Source of the DNA: Chlamydia avium 10DC88
Lineage (GTDB): Bacteria > Chlamydiota > Chlamydiia > Chlamydiales > Chlamydiaceae
Direction: 5' to 3'
Assembly: GCF_000583875.1 (NCBI RefSeq)
Contig: NZ_CP006571.1
Coordinates: 124,001-188,000 of the forward strand
Length of the DNA stretch: 64,000 nucleotides
The position numbers were made by a program, and so were the translations under genes. Shown here piece after piece: positions 37,891 to 47,039 of this stretch; position 1 is the stretch's first letter, and every line of letters starts with the position of its first letter. The notes beneath the pieces were generated by a model, which had not been told where the DNA came from, did no database searches, and worked only from the letters and a program-made list of their open reading frames with translations.

Positions 37891-39921
37891 ATGGCAATAG
37901 TAGGGTGTGAATTAGTATCTTCAGTACAAGAGGTTCTAAAACTTGCCTGGAGTTTGAGATTTGCTGAATCCAAAATGCTCCAATTGTCTAGACAAAGCGA
38001 TTCCGGAGGGACGTTTCAGCTGTCTTGTGCAGGTCATGAGCTTGCAGGAATCATTGCTGGAAGGAGTTTGCTTCCAGGAAAAGATTGGTCTTTCCCCTAT
38101 TATAGAGATCAAGGTTTCCCTTTAGGCCTAGGGTGTGATCTTCATGAGATTTTAGCCTCTTTTCTTGCTCGTCTTACTACAAATCATTCTGCTGGTAGGA
38201 TGATGCCCTACCACTATTCCCACAAGAAATTACGTATTTGTTGCCAGTCTAGTGTTGTAGGAACACAATTTCTCCAAGCTGCCGGGCGTGCCTGGGCTGT
38301 TAAGAACATGCAAGCAAATGAAGTTGTCTACGTCTCTGGAGGGGATGGATCTACTTCCCAGGGAGAGTTCCATGAAATGTTAAACTATGTTGCTTTACAT
38401 CAGCTCCCCTTAGTGACTGCGATACAAAATAATTCCTGGGCAATTTCAGTGCCCTTTTCTGAACAATGTTCTGCAGATTTATCTTCTTTAGGAAAGAGTT
38501 ATCGTGGTTTAGACATATATGAAGTTGATGGTGGGGATTATATAGATCTTGCTAATGCTTTTTCTCAGGCTATTGAACGGGCTAGAGTATCTTCAATCCC
38601 AGCGCTACTTCTTATTAATGTAGTGCGTTTAGAACCACATAGCAATTCTGATAATCATGAAAAGTATCGAACTCGTGAAGATTTGGATGCTTGTAGCAAC
38701 TGTGATCCTTTATTACGTCTAGAAAATCAACTCACAGAATATGGAATTACCTCCACAGAAATTTTAGAAATTAAATCCGAAGCAAAAGAAGAAGTAGCAC
38801 GTGCGTATTCTCTTGCTGAATCTATGCCTTTTCCGAGTAAAGGCTCAACAAGTCATGAAGTTTTTTCTCCGTACACACCAGCATTAATTGATTACGAAGA
38901 TTCTGTAGAATCTAGGAGTTTATGTGATCAGCCTAAAGTAATGCGCGATGCAATTACTGAGGCATTAATGGAAGAAATGCAGAGAGATTCTGGTGTGGTC
39001 ATTTTTGGTGAAGATGTAGCTGGGGATAAGGGAGGAGTATTTGGCGTTACCCGAGATTTTTCCCGTAAATTTGGTGCACAACGTTGTTTTAATACACCGT
39101 TAGCAGAGGCTACGATTATTGGTACAGCTATAGGGATGGCATTTGATGGTATTCATAAGCCTGTGGCAGAAATTCAATTTGCTGATTATATTTGGCCTGG
39201 TATTAATCAGTTATTTTCAGAAGCTTCAAGTATATACTATCGTTCTTCTGGAGAGTGGGAAGTCCCTTTAGTTATTCGTGCACCTTGTGGAGGATATATT
39301 CAGGGAGGACCTTATCATTCTCAGAGTATAGAGGCTTTTTTAGCTCATTGTCCAGGAATTAAGGTTGTATACCCCTCTAATGCTGCGGATGCAAAAGCTC
39401 TATTGAAATCAGCGATTCGCGATCCGAATCCTGTAGTTTTCCTGGAGCACAAAGCATTATATCAACGTCGAGCTTTTAGTGCTTGTCCTGTGTTTTCTTC
39501 AGAATACATCCTCCCTTTTGGAAAAGCAAAAATTGTACGTCCTGGAACAGATTTAACTATTGTTTCCTGGGGAATGTCTTTAGTGATGAGTGTCGATATC
39601 GCTAAGGAGCTTGAAGAATTGGGTATTTCTACGGAGGTGATTGATTTACGTACGATTGTTCCCTGGGATTATCCTACTGTATTAGAATCCGTGAAGAAAA
39701 CTGGAAAGTTGTTGATTACCCATGAGGCTCCAGAATTCTGTGGATTTGGAAGCGAGATTTCTGCAACGCTTTCTGAGCAAGCTTATATGTATCTTGATGC
39801 TCCTATCCGACGTATTGCTGGACTGCATGCGCCTGTACCTTATTCTAAGATACTTGAAAATGAGGTTTTACCTCAAAGAGACAAGATTTATCAAGCTGCT
39901 AAAAGTCTAGCAGAATTTTAA
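37891..39921 (+). CDS. Fused 2-oxoacid dehydrogenase E1 alpha/beta
   Basis: A 676-residue fusion. The alpha part (1-340) has the ThDP motif GGDGSTSQGEFHEMLNYVAL...NNSWAIS. The beta part (350-676) has IFGEDVAGDKGGVFGVTRDF, GTAIGMAFDG and THEAPEFCGFGSEISA. Such enzymes decarboxylate a 2-oxoacid and pass the acyl group to E2 lipoamide; this one is branched-chain-type in C. trachomatis annotation (CT340). Two subunits normally made separately are one polypeptide. The start is ATG 37891, 5 nt after AGGAG, not the GTG at 37885. Its stop codon overlaps that of the convergent gene at 39918. Confidence 0.92.
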   Translation: MAIVGCELVSSVQEVLKLAWSLRFAESKMLQLSRQSDSGGTFQLSCAGHELAGIIAGRSLLPGKDWSFPYYRDQGFPLGLGCDLHEILASFLARLTTNHSAGRMMPYHYSHKKLRICCQSSVVGTQFLQAAGRAWAVKNMQANEVVYVSGGDGSTSQGEFHEMLNYVALHQLPLVTAIQNNSWAISVPFSEQCSADLSSLGKSYRGLDIYEVDGGDYIDLANAFSQAIERARVSSIPALLLINVVRLEPHSNSDNHEKYRTREDLDACSNCDPLLRLENQLTEYGITSTEILEIKSEAKEEVARAYSLAESMPFPSKGSTSHEVFSPYTPALIDYEDSVESRSLCDQPKVMRDAITEALMEEMQRDSGVVIFGEDVAGDKGGVFGVTRDFSRKFGAQRCFNTPLAEATIIGTAIGMAFDGIHKPVAEIQFADYIWPGINQLFSEASSIYYRSSGEWEVPLVIRAPCGGYIQGGPYHSQSIEAFLAHCPGIKVVYPSNAADAKALLKSAIRDPNPVVFLEHKALYQRRAFSACPVFSSEYILPFGKAKIVRPGTDLTIVSWGMSLVMSVDIAKELEELGISTEVIDLRTIVPWDYPTVLESVKKTGKLLITHEAPEFCGFGSEISATLSEQAYMYLDAPIRRIAGLHAPVPYSKILENEVLPQRDKIYQAAKSLAEF

Positions 39922-41012
39922 TTAAAAGCATTTTGTAAACCTTTAAAGAATGGAAGACATTTTTGATGGTTTATAGTCACACATGTTAGAGGATGCGTTG
40001 GTTCCAAGAGGCGTACAGTCTCGAGTAGGGCTAATTGACATAAGGCTTCCCATTTGTTGTATTCTTCTTGAGATGTTGCCAATTCTGTTAATCCTAAGCA
40101 TTCAATTTGTAATGAGGTAATTCCTTCTTGTTGGCAAAGAAAGAAACACTGTCGGTACATATTTATGTATTGCGTAAACGCTTCTTGTTGGCAAAAATCG
40201 CGGAAGGTAATAGCACGACGTTCTCCACGGAGATCAACCAAGCACTCTAGGTTTAGAGGATTCATAATAATAAGGTGAGAAGCGGGAGGAGTTCCTCCTG
40301 AACGCATCCATGGGCCTATAACAATAGATCCTGGAGGGAAAGGTTGATGAGGATCGCCAGTAATTTCTATCCAACATGATTTATCTATAAGAGCAGTTAC
40401 GGCTAGTGTTCTTCCTATAGCTAGACCATATTCTTTGGAGGTATTAGTTAATAATAGAATAGCAGATCGAGGAACTCGTATAGAGCTGTCTTCAGCAGGA
40501 TGACCGCGAAAGAAGTTAACCTGTTTTCCTGTCAGTTTATTTGTTAAGGTTACAAGTCGCGTAGTAGATTTAATTAATCCTTTAGGTTCAGAACTCACAT
40601 AGTGGAAGTGGGTGTTTAACATATAGGAAACATGTTGTTCTGAAAGATCTGATAATTTAGGAATTAGCAACATTTGTTCTGGGATAGGCGATGTTGCTAT
40701 GGGATCTGGAGATGGAAGCTGGGAGTGATGCGGTTCAATCGAAATTCTTGTTTTTGAAATATATTTGCAATAAAAAATTAGCCAAGCACAGCCTATGGAT
40801 AATAAAACAACACCAAACACTACATAAGATAGTATAACGGCTAAGGAGAATCCGCAAATCCAGGAAACTGTGGCTGTTAGCAGCATCAATATACCTGTAA
40901 ATATTAGGGAAATAATATTGTTGTAAATACATACGTGTTCATGGCTTGTGCTAGAGGTTTCTTCATGATGGTCTAAGAAGGGAGCCGTTACAAAGTTTAT
41001 TATGGGGCGCAT
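39918..41012 (-). CDS. Inc-like membrane protein with macro-domain-like C-terminus
   Basis: A 364-residue protein. Two adjacent hydrophobic lobes (about 31-57 and 58-82) give the Inc topology. Residues about 165-355 alternate strands and helices in the order of a macro domain: AILLLTNTSKEYGLAIGRTL (compare daIVNaaN...GgGva.ai), then PPGSIVIGPWMRSGGT, HLIIMNPL, FTQYINMYRQCFFLCQQEGI (compare ay.n.L.lA.e.gi.SIa.p), and a final LTCVTINHQ strand. The NAAN ADP-ribose Asn motif is not intact (TNTS). I infer an inclusion-membrane protein facing host cytosol that may bind or process ADP-ribose-like ligands. No C. trachomatis counterpart is known to me at this position. It converges with pdhAB. Confidence 0.6.
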   Translation of the reverse strand: MRPIINFVTAPFLDHHEETSSTSHEHVCIYNNIISLIFTGILMLLTATVSWICGFSLAVILSYVVFGVVLLSIGCAWLIFYCKYISKTRISIEPHHSQLPSPDPIATSPIPEQMLLIPKLSDLSEQHVSYMLNTHFHYVSSEPKGLIKSTTRLVTLTNKLTGKQVNFFRGHPAEDSSIRVPRSAILLLTNTSKEYGLAIGRTLAVTALIDKSCWIEITGDPHQPFPPGSIVIGPWMRSGGTPPASHLIIMNPLNLECLVDLRGERRAITFRDFCQQEAFTQYINMYRQCFFLCQQEGITSLQIECLGLTELATSQEEYNKWEALCQLALLETVRLLEPTHPLTCVTINHQKCLPFFKGLQNAFN

Positions 41013-41097
41013 GGTTTTTTAAAAAAAATGATTCCTTGCAGGAGAAATCTTAAAAAAAATGACAGGTATTCACAATGAAAATGTTTTATTTTCCTTC

Positions 41098-42549
41098 TTA
41101 GGATCTATAAGTAATCGTGGTAGTTTGCGTTTTTTCTAAGCATACACCGATCAGGAAGAAGCTTAAGAGTAGACATGTTAGGATTAAGGAAGATGGGGAG
41201 GAGAAGGAGAGGGAAATGAAGATATTAGGTGCATGTAGAGGGGGGAGGGAAAGAATTTGATGAATGCAGAAATCCGTGATAGGGGAAAGAAAAGGCAAGA
41301 AGATAGAGGATAGAATAAGAAAGAATATGGGGAGGAGAAGGAGAGGGAAAAAGAGATTATAAATTAGTCCTTCTAAAGGTAGAGAATCAAAGAATTTCAT
41401 CATGGGAAATATTAGTAAGATTTGTGAGGAAATGGATAGAGAGATGGATCCATAAATATAGCGGAGAATGGGTTTAAAATAGAAAGGAGCTATCTGACTC
41501 CAGGGAGAGTAAAAGAAACGAAATACATGCGGGAAAAAAAGGAGAATACCCAGAGTAGCTAGAAAGCTAAGGAAAAACCCAGGAAGATAGATAGAGAACA
41601 TGGAAGAACATAAAATAAAACACGCACCTAGACGATTGAGTGAAGAACAAATTCCTGAGGAATATTGAGAGAGACAAAGGAAAATTAGAGAGAACCAGGA
41701 GCGCCATACTGAAGGAGAAAAGGGAAAGAACAGAGTGGATAGGGAGAGAATGATTAACACAAGAAAAGATCTTATTTTTGTAGGGAAAGGAGAGAAGAGG
41801 ATAAATAATCCCGAGGAAAGTAGGGAGAAATGCCATCCAGAGATAGCGAATACATGAGCAAGTCCTTTGTTTTGGAACTGTTTCTTTAATTGGATGGGTA
41901 GAGGAGTTCCTAACAGTAAACCAGAGACAAATTTTCCTGAATCTTGAGAAGAGAAAAGCTGAAGAAGTCGATTTTCACATGATTTTCTCAAATATCTATG
42001 AAGTAAAGAAATTTTAGAAGAAGGGATTAAGCAACTCCAATCATTAGACTTAAAAATAAATTGAGATGTATGATTTAACACTTCTCCTTGTAGGTGGTAT
42101 TTTTTACTGGTTTCCAAGGGGATATTGCAAATAATAGTACAAGAGGGAAGGTGATGATAGGTTGCTCCACAAGGATATTGAATAAGCAAAGCATCTCCTA
42201 AGTATGTGTTTTTCATTTTAGATTTGTATTTGATGAAGAACTTTCCTGAAACTGGCCCTACATGATTGAAATTAGGGTTAGTGTAGGTAAATAGAGAAAT
42301 TAGGAAAGAAATTCCTAGAAGGATTTGGTATTTGGCTTCTGTTTTTGATGTAAAAAGATGAAGAAAAATTAAAAGAATGGCCCCACATTCAGGGTAAGGA
42401 CGAGATACGATACCTGTCAACCAGTACATGGAACAGATAAAAATGGGATGTTGTTGTTGGAAATAATGACACTTATAATTTAGCCATAACCATAGTGAGT
42501 ATAAATATCTAAGAGTATAGGATGAAAAAGCTTTCAGATGCATTAACAT
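41098..42549 (-). CDS. comEC: ComEC/Rec2-type DNA uptake channel (short form)
   Basis: A 483-residue polytopic protein. It has an N-terminal OB-like part (CTIICNIPLETSKKYHLQGEVLNHTSQ). The competence block starts LLLGTPLPIQLKKQFQNKGLAHVFAISGWHFSLLSSGLFIL, with the family motif 'GL.hvlaiSG.H'. About ten membrane helices follow. There is no C-terminal metallo-beta-lactamase domain as in B. subtilis ComEC, so it is the shorter form. It would pass single-stranded DNA across the inner membrane. Its first 28 bp overlap the start of the divergent gene at 42522. Which ATG is used (42549 or 42543) is not decided by an SD. Confidence 0.85.
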   Translation of the reverse strand: MLMHLKAFSSYTLRYLYSLWLWLNYKCHYFQQQHPIFICSMYWLTGIVSRPYPECGAILLIFLHLFTSKTEAKYQILLGISFLISLFTYTNPNFNHVGPVSGKFFIKYKSKMKNTYLGDALLIQYPCGATYHHLPSCTIICNIPLETSKKYHLQGEVLNHTSQFIFKSNDWSCLIPSSKISLLHRYLRKSCENRLLQLFSSQDSGKFVSGLLLGTPLPIQLKKQFQNKGLAHVFAISGWHFSLLSSGLFILFSPFPTKIRSFLVLIILSLSTLFFPFSPSVWRSWFSLIFLCLSQYSSGICSSLNRLGACFILCSSMFSIYLPGFFLSFLATLGILLFFPHVFRFFYSPWSQIAPFYFKPILRYIYGSISLSISSQILLIFPMMKFFDSLPLEGLIYNLFFPLLLLPIFFLILSSIFLPFLSPITDFCIHQILSLPPLHAPNIFISLSFSSPSSLILTCLLLSFFLIGVCLEKTQTTTITYRS

Positions 42550-43298
42550 CAGTATTTCGTTCCTCTAAATTAGAAGTATATTCTGTTGAAGAGTTGCGAG
42601 AAGAAATGTCTTGGGAAGCTATTTCCTGCAAGGTTCCACGTTTGCCTCGAGGTTGGTATGAACTCGTAGGGTTAACGCAGAAAGATCGTTTAGATTTTTT
42701 CAAAGAATATTGGCTTACTGTTTTAGGAATTGATAATAATCATTCTTCTGGTATTTGTCGTTTTTTTTCTCTCCTAGATAGCTTAGATGTATATGTTTAT
42801 CGCTATGCTAACGAGCCTTATAACGTCAGGATGTTCTATACATTTGATCACGGCCACTTTGGTTTCCAAGGAAATCCTCCTTTATTAGATACTGAGAATT
42901 TATTTTTCCCTAATTTGGGTGACAGAGATTACGTTCATTTTTTTGGTATTCATAATGGTTTTGGGAAATGGGAAGATGAAGGTATTTTTTCTTATCGTTC
43001 ATTGGCGAAGGTTCAGTATAAGTTACGTGAATTGTTAATACGCTTAGAGAAGATCTCTCCTGAGGATAGCTGTGCATCATTAGGTATTTTCCCTTTTTAT
43101 GGATATGAGGAGCCCTTGGCATATCAATGTTTTCTTGTTGATCGTGAGGTACGCAGGGATTTTCCTTCACCAAATGTATTATTAAGTGAGGAGAGTTTGG
43201 CATATAGAAGTTTAGAAAGTTTGGAGATTTCGCATTTAACGACAAGTCAGTATTCTTCTTTTCTCTTATGGTTAGAGGATTATTTGCTTGCACAGTGA
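42522..43298 (+). CDS. Hypothetical protein upstream of ptsH (CT338-like)
   Basis: A 258-residue soluble protein I do not recognise. It is acidic and Leu/Phe/Tyr-rich, with no signal peptide or membrane helix. Notable stretches are WEAISCKVPRLPRGWYELVG and FDHGHFGFQGNPPLLDTENLFFP. It precedes ptsH and ptsI with the ptsH SD overlapping its stop, so the three are probably one operon; a PTS link is possible but unproven. Its ATG lies inside the first codons of the divergent comEC. SD: AGTATAGG just upstream. Confidence 0.75.
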   Translation: MKKLSDALTSVFRSSKLEVYSVEELREEMSWEAISCKVPRLPRGWYELVGLTQKDRLDFFKEYWLTVLGIDNNHSSGICRFFSLLDSLDVYVYRYANEPYNVRMFYTFDHGHFGFQGNPPLLDTENLFFPNLGDRDYVHFFGIHNGFGKWEDEGIFSYRSLAKVQYKLRELLIRLEKISPEDSCASLGIFPFYGYEEPLAYQCFLVDREVRRDFPSPNVLLSEESLAYRSLESLEISHLTTSQYSSFLLWLEDYLLAQ

Positions 43299-43309
43299 AG
43301 GACTTAGTA

Positions 43310-43654
43310 GTGGACGAATTTAGAGAGCATATTTTAGACATTAATGAAAAAGAAAAGGTATATACATCTTTTCCTGATACTCAAGAAGAGTACACAGGAA
43401 TTTGTGTAGTGAGGAACACTTCAGGAGTTCATGTGCGTCCTGCAAGTGCTATTGTTAAATTATTGAAAGGTGAGGAGTGTGAGGTAAGTTTCACTTATGC
43501 AGAGAAAACAGTAAATGCCAAGAGTATAATGAGTATTCTCATATTGGGTGCCCCAAAAAATGGGGAAATTTTCGTACGTATTCGGGGAAAGAATTCTCAT
43601 CGTGTATTTCAGAAATTACAAAATGCTTTTGAATCAGGATTTGGAGAATTATAG
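43310..43654 (+). CDS. ptsH: Phosphocarrier protein HPr
   Basis: HPr domain at the C-terminal 90 residues: GICVVRNTSGVHVRPASAIV (His of GVHVRPA takes phosphate from EI), then AKSIMSILILGA with the regulatory Ser region. I choose GTG 43310 (114 aa) because AAGGA at 43298-43302 sits 7 nt upstream, overlapping the stop of the preceding gene. An ATG at 43268 would add 14 residues but lacks an SD. An N-terminal extension of about 25 residues before the HPr core is atypical. ptsI follows directly (1 bp). Confidence 0.92.
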   Translation: MDEFREHILDINEKEKVYTSFPDTQEEYTGICVVRNTSGVHVRPASAIVKLLKGEECEVSFTYAEKTVNAKSIMSILILGAPKNGEIFVRIRGKNSHRVFQKLQNAFESGFGEL

Positions 43655-45361
43655 ATGGATATGCCAGCACATTCTATAGAGACAACAGAAGAATGGCGAA
43701 TCCCTGGTATGACTATAGTTTCCGGAATGGCTATAGGCAAGGCTTTTTTTTTGGGTGCCTCTCCGTTGCAGATTCATGAGCTTACTCTTCCTCAAGAAGA
43801 GGTAGAGCATGAGATTCATCGGTATTATAAAGCATTGAATCGTTCCAAACTGGATATTGCTGCGCTAGAAAAAGAAGCAAATAGTAACCAGGATCAACAA
43901 GAAATTTCGTCTATTTTACAGGCTCACTTAGAAATTATTAAAGATCCCATTTTAACAGAAGAAGTTGTCAATACAATTAGGAAAGATCGTAAGAATGCTG
44001 AGTATGTATTTTCTTCTGTTATGGGGAAAATAGAGGAATCTTTGACAGCTACACAGGGGGTGTCTGTAGTTTTAGATCGTGTTCAAGATATTCATGATAT
44101 TTCGAACCGAGTGCTTGGTTATTTGCGCTGCCAACATAAGTATCCATTAGGAGAACCGGATCAAAATATTATTGTTTTTTCTAAGGAGTTAACACCTTCA
44201 GAAGTTGCAAGTGCGAATCCTGATTATATTCGTGGTTTTGTTTCCTTAGTAGGAGCACATACATCTCATACGGCAATTGTATCTCGGGCAAAGAATATTC
44301 CTTATTTAGCAAATCTTTCTCAGGAAAATTGGGAAAAAATCCAAGGATATGTTGGAAAGTTGGTGTTTATTGACGGGATTCGTGGGGAGATTATTTTTAA
44401 TCCGAAAGCTAAAACTCTGGAAAGCTACTATAAAAAGAAAAACTTGTCTTGTAGTATACCCTCATCTTATGTTCAGCAGGAAGTATTCCCTACAATTGTA
44501 TCTGCACATGCGACTAGCCTGGAAGATATCCAGCTAATTTCAGAGAGCTTTCCTAAAACATCTATAGGGTTATTTCGTTCAGAATTTCTTGCAATCACTA
44601 AAGACCGATTGCCTGAATATGAAGAGCAAATACAGGTTTATCAAGCATTAGCCAGGTTTCCTGAACGTAGTTCTGTACTACGTCTATTTGATTTTAGTGA
44701 GGATAAACCTCTCCCCGGAGTAGGTTGTATTTCAGATCGTTCCATACGCTATTTATTAAAAAATGTGGAAATTCTTGATCAACAACTTTTAGCAATTTTA
44801 GCAGCATCAGCATTTGGTCCTTTAAAGATACTCATTCCTGGAGTAGCTGATGTTACAGAGATTATAGAAGTGAAGAGACGATTGACAATGCTGAGCCATT
44901 CTTTTTCTGGAGAATGCATTTTTGACAATATCTCTTTGGGTTGTATGATTGAATTCCCCTCAGCAGTGATGATGATTGACGAAATCATTTCAGAGTGCGA
45001 CTTCCTTTCCATAGGAACGAATGATTTGATGCAATACACTTTGGGGAATCTTAGAGAGACGACTCCTCCTCCTTATCTGAACATACCCTTACATCCTTCA
45101 GTTATGCGCATGATTTGTCGAGTAATTTGTAGCGCCAAGCAACGAGAGGTTTCTGTTTCTGTATGTGGAGAAGCAGCAGCGGATCTTTCTTTAGTCCCTT
45201 TCTTTTTAGGGCTAGGAGTTGAAGAATTATCCGTAGCCATACCAGCAATTCATCAATTACGTATGAAGATAGCCTCATTAAATTTAAGCGATTGTGTCGA
45301 ATGCACAGAAAAGCTCCTAAGAGCTCGAACTTGTGAGGGAGTTCGCACGCTATTAATTTAA
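43655..45361 (+). CDS. ptsI: PTS enzyme I (phosphoenolpyruvate-protein phosphotransferase)
   Basis: A 568-residue EI. The N-terminal domain holds the phosphorylatable His in [19 protein letters not shown]. The PEP-binding C-terminal domain has [37 protein letters not shown] and VCGEAAAD (catalytic Cys). It autophosphorylates from PEP and charges HPr. It starts 1 bp after ptsH. The HPr-EI pair feeds the EIIA proteins near 55 kb. No EIIBC sugar permease is present in this window. Its stop overlaps the ebfC stop (convergent, sharing TTAA). Confidence 0.96.
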   Translation: MDMPAHSIETTEEWRIPGMTIVSGMAIGKAFFLGASPLQIHELTLPQEEVEHEIHRYYKALNRSKLDIAALEKEANSNQDQQEISSILQAHLEIIKDPILTEEVVNTIRKDRKNAEYVFSSVMGKIEESLTATQGVSVVLDRVQDIHDISNRVLGYLRCQHKYPLGEPDQNIIVFSKELTPSEVASANPDYIRGFVSLVGAHTSHTAIVSRAKNIPYLANLSQENWEKIQGYVGKLVFIDGIRGEIIFNPKAKTLESYYKKKNLSCSIPSSYVQQEVFPTIVSAHATSLEDIQLISESFPKTSIGLFRSEFLAITKDRLPEYEEQIQVYQALARFPERSSVLRLFDFSEDKPLPGVGCISDRSIRYLLKNVEILDQQLLAILAASAFGPLKILIPGVADVTEIIEVKRRLTMLSHSFSGECIFDNISLGCMIEFPSAVMMIDEIISECDFLSIGTNDLMQYTLGNLRETTPPPYLNIPLHPSVMRMICRVICSAKQREVSVSVCGEAAADLSLVPFFLGLGVEELSVAIPAIHQLRMKIASLNLSDCVECTEKLLRARTCEGVRTLLI

Positions 45362-45647
45362 AAAGGCATTCCAGCCTGCATGATAGATATTTCTTTATCC
45401 ATAGCAGATTTTGCTTCGTTAAAAGCAGCTCGGACGAGATCTTCAACAACTTCAGGTTCTTCAGGATCTAAGCATTGGGGATGTATTTTCACAGAAATAA
45501 GGTCGTATTTCCCATTAATGACTAAAGAAACCAGGCCATTTCCTGCCTGCCCTTCATAACGTTTTTCTTTTAAAGCAGCTTCCATTTCAAGAAATTTTTG
45601 TTCCATCATTTTAGCTTCTTTTTCTTTTTAGCGTATCCACTGCCCAT
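45358..45647 (-). CDS. ebfC: EbfC/YbaB nucleoid-associated protein, frameshift near 5' end
   Basis: An intact 83-residue frame starts at ATG 45609 ([19 protein letters not shown]...[20 protein letters not shown]), a YbaB DNA-binding protein. A perfect SD (AGGAG, 45654-45658) and an ATG at 45647 lie upstream; that frame reads [13 protein letters not shown] and stops. The chlamydial homologue CT335, as I recall it, begins [13 protein letters not shown]. One extra A in either A5 run (AAAAAGAAAAAG, about 45620-45632) would restore that 96-residue form. It is therefore either a frameshift or start from the internal ATG, which has no SD. Follows dnaX as in recR/ebfC operons. Confidence 0.8.
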
Positions 45648-45650
45648 GAT

Positions 45651-46955
45651 TTACTCCTTAGTTAAAATTCCAGAAAATTCCACAACAGCAAATTGTAATA
45701 ATGTATCTATAGCAGCTCCTCCTACTGAAGATGGAGTTTCTTTTTTGGGTAAAGGTGGGGATAGAAAATTCTGCTCTTCATAATGTGTGTTTGATTGTAT
45801 AGGTATTTGAGGTTGAACAGAAGGAGTTAGAGACAACTTAGGAGATATTTCTGCTTTTAATTGTGAAAATAGATTTTCAAGAGAAGGACGCTGATATATC
45901 CGAATGAGATGAATAATTACAGTTTCTAAGAAAGTTTTTTCAAAAATTGTATGTTGTAAATACTTCGCTGATTCACCTAGAAAGTCAATAATTTCTAGAA
46001 GGCATTCATAGGAATAGTGTTGACTTAGCTTCATTAGAGGAGAATCACTATCTTCTTTATGTAATAGGAGGTCACGATAAAACATCGTCAGATCATGTAG
46101 AAAGGTAATGGGGGAAACTCCAGAGTTGATTGCCGTAGTTATCGGAAGTAGGGCTTGAGTATAATTTTTAGTGCGGATCGCTTCCGTTAGGGCAGTGAGG
46201 GTATCTTGGGGTAGTAATCCTAAGGCATCTGCTACTGCTGAAGGCAAAAGTTCCTGAGGAAATAAGCTAATAATGTAATCATAAAGAGATTCTGCATCAC
46301 GCAAGCTACCTTGAGCAGATCTCGCGATAGGAATGAAGGATTCTCGAGAAGCCTTGATATGAGTTTCTTGTGCTATAGAAGCAAGCTTATCCACAATAAT
46401 TGCCTCAGGGATCCTTTTTAATTGCATTTTTTGACAGCGACTTAAAATGGTTCCTGGAACCTTGTGTGTTTCCGTGGTAGCAAGGAAAAATTTAACATGA
46501 CGAGGAGGCTCTTCTAAAGTTTTTAATAGAGAGTTAAAAGCCTCTTTAGTGAGCATGTGCACTTCATCAATAATATAAATCTTATATTGTGATTTAGCAG
46601 GAGCAAACAGCACAGTTTCATTAATTTGGCGGATATCTTCAATTCCTCGATGGGAAGCTCCATCGATTTCTAATACATCTAGGGAGGTTCCGGAAGATAT
46701 TTCTTGGCATTGGCAACAGGAATTACAAGGCTCGTAATTTTCTGTAGGCGAAACACAGTTCAGAGCTTTGGCAAAAATTCTTGCTATTGTGGTTTTCCCT
46801 GTTCCTCGAATTCCTGAAAATAAATACGCATGAGCTACACGATGAAATTGGAGAGCATTTTTTAATACTGTAACTACAGAGTCTTGTCCAAGGATGTCAG
46901 AAAAAGTTTGAGGTCGGTACTTTCTAGAGGAAACTTGATAAGTGGACGATGACAT
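45651..46955 (-). CDS. dnaX: DNA polymerase III subunit gamma/tau
   Basis: A 434-residue clamp-loader ATPase. N-terminus YRPQTFSDILGQDSVVTVLKNAL, Walker A SGIRGTGKTTIARIFAKAL, the zinc-binding Cys set (NSCCQCQEIS region), Walker B IYIIDEVHML, sensor I FFLATTETHKVPGTILSRCQ and SRC motif. It ends after domain III with a short polar tail, so it is closer to a gamma form; a tau-like polymerase-binding extension is missing. ebfC follows 3 bp after its stop. In C. trachomatis the next upstream gene differs, so this is a join in gene order. Confidence 0.94.
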   Translation of the reverse strand: MSSSTYQVSSRKYRPQTFSDILGQDSVVTVLKNALQFHRVAHAYLFSGIRGTGKTTIARIFAKALNCVSPTENYEPCNSCCQCQEISSGTSLDVLEIDGASHRGIEDIRQINETVLFAPAKSQYKIYIIDEVHMLTKEAFNSLLKTLEEPPRHVKFFLATTETHKVPGTILSRCQKMQLKRIPEAIIVDKLASIAQETHIKASRESFIPIARSAQGSLRDAESLYDYIISLFPQELLPSAVADALGLLPQDTLTALTEAIRTKNYTQALLPITTAINSGVSPITFLHDLTMFYRDLLLHKEDSDSPLMKLSQHYSYECLLEIIDFLGESAKYLQHTIFEKTFLETVIIHLIRIYQRPSLENLFSQLKAEISPKLSLTPSVQPQIPIQSNTHYEEQNFLSPPLPKKETPSSVGGAAIDTLLQFAVVEFSGILTKE

Positions 46956-46989
46956 AGGATACCTTGAAAATGTACTCGCATGACACTTT

Positions 46990-47039
46990 ATTTGAGATTC
47001 CAGTCTTTTTTCAGGATTCCTAGACCGGGGATCTCAAAT
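46990..47039. promoter_or_regulatory. Long imperfect hairpin upstream of dnaX
   Basis: Outer arms ATTTGAGATTCC (46990-47001) and GGGATCTCAAAT (47028-47039) form 12 bp with one G-T pair. Inner GTCT/AGAC pairs (47003-47006 with 47022-47025) extend it. It lies 34 bp upstream of the dnaX ATG in the 280-bp gap to hemC. It has no U-run on either side, so a leader structure, protein site or scar is as likely as a terminator. Confidence 0.5.

Noticed and set aside
46990-47039. dnaX-leader dyad as a tRNA or riboswitch
   Set aside because: There is no cloverleaf, no conserved riboswitch core and no ligand logic; kept only as a structure.
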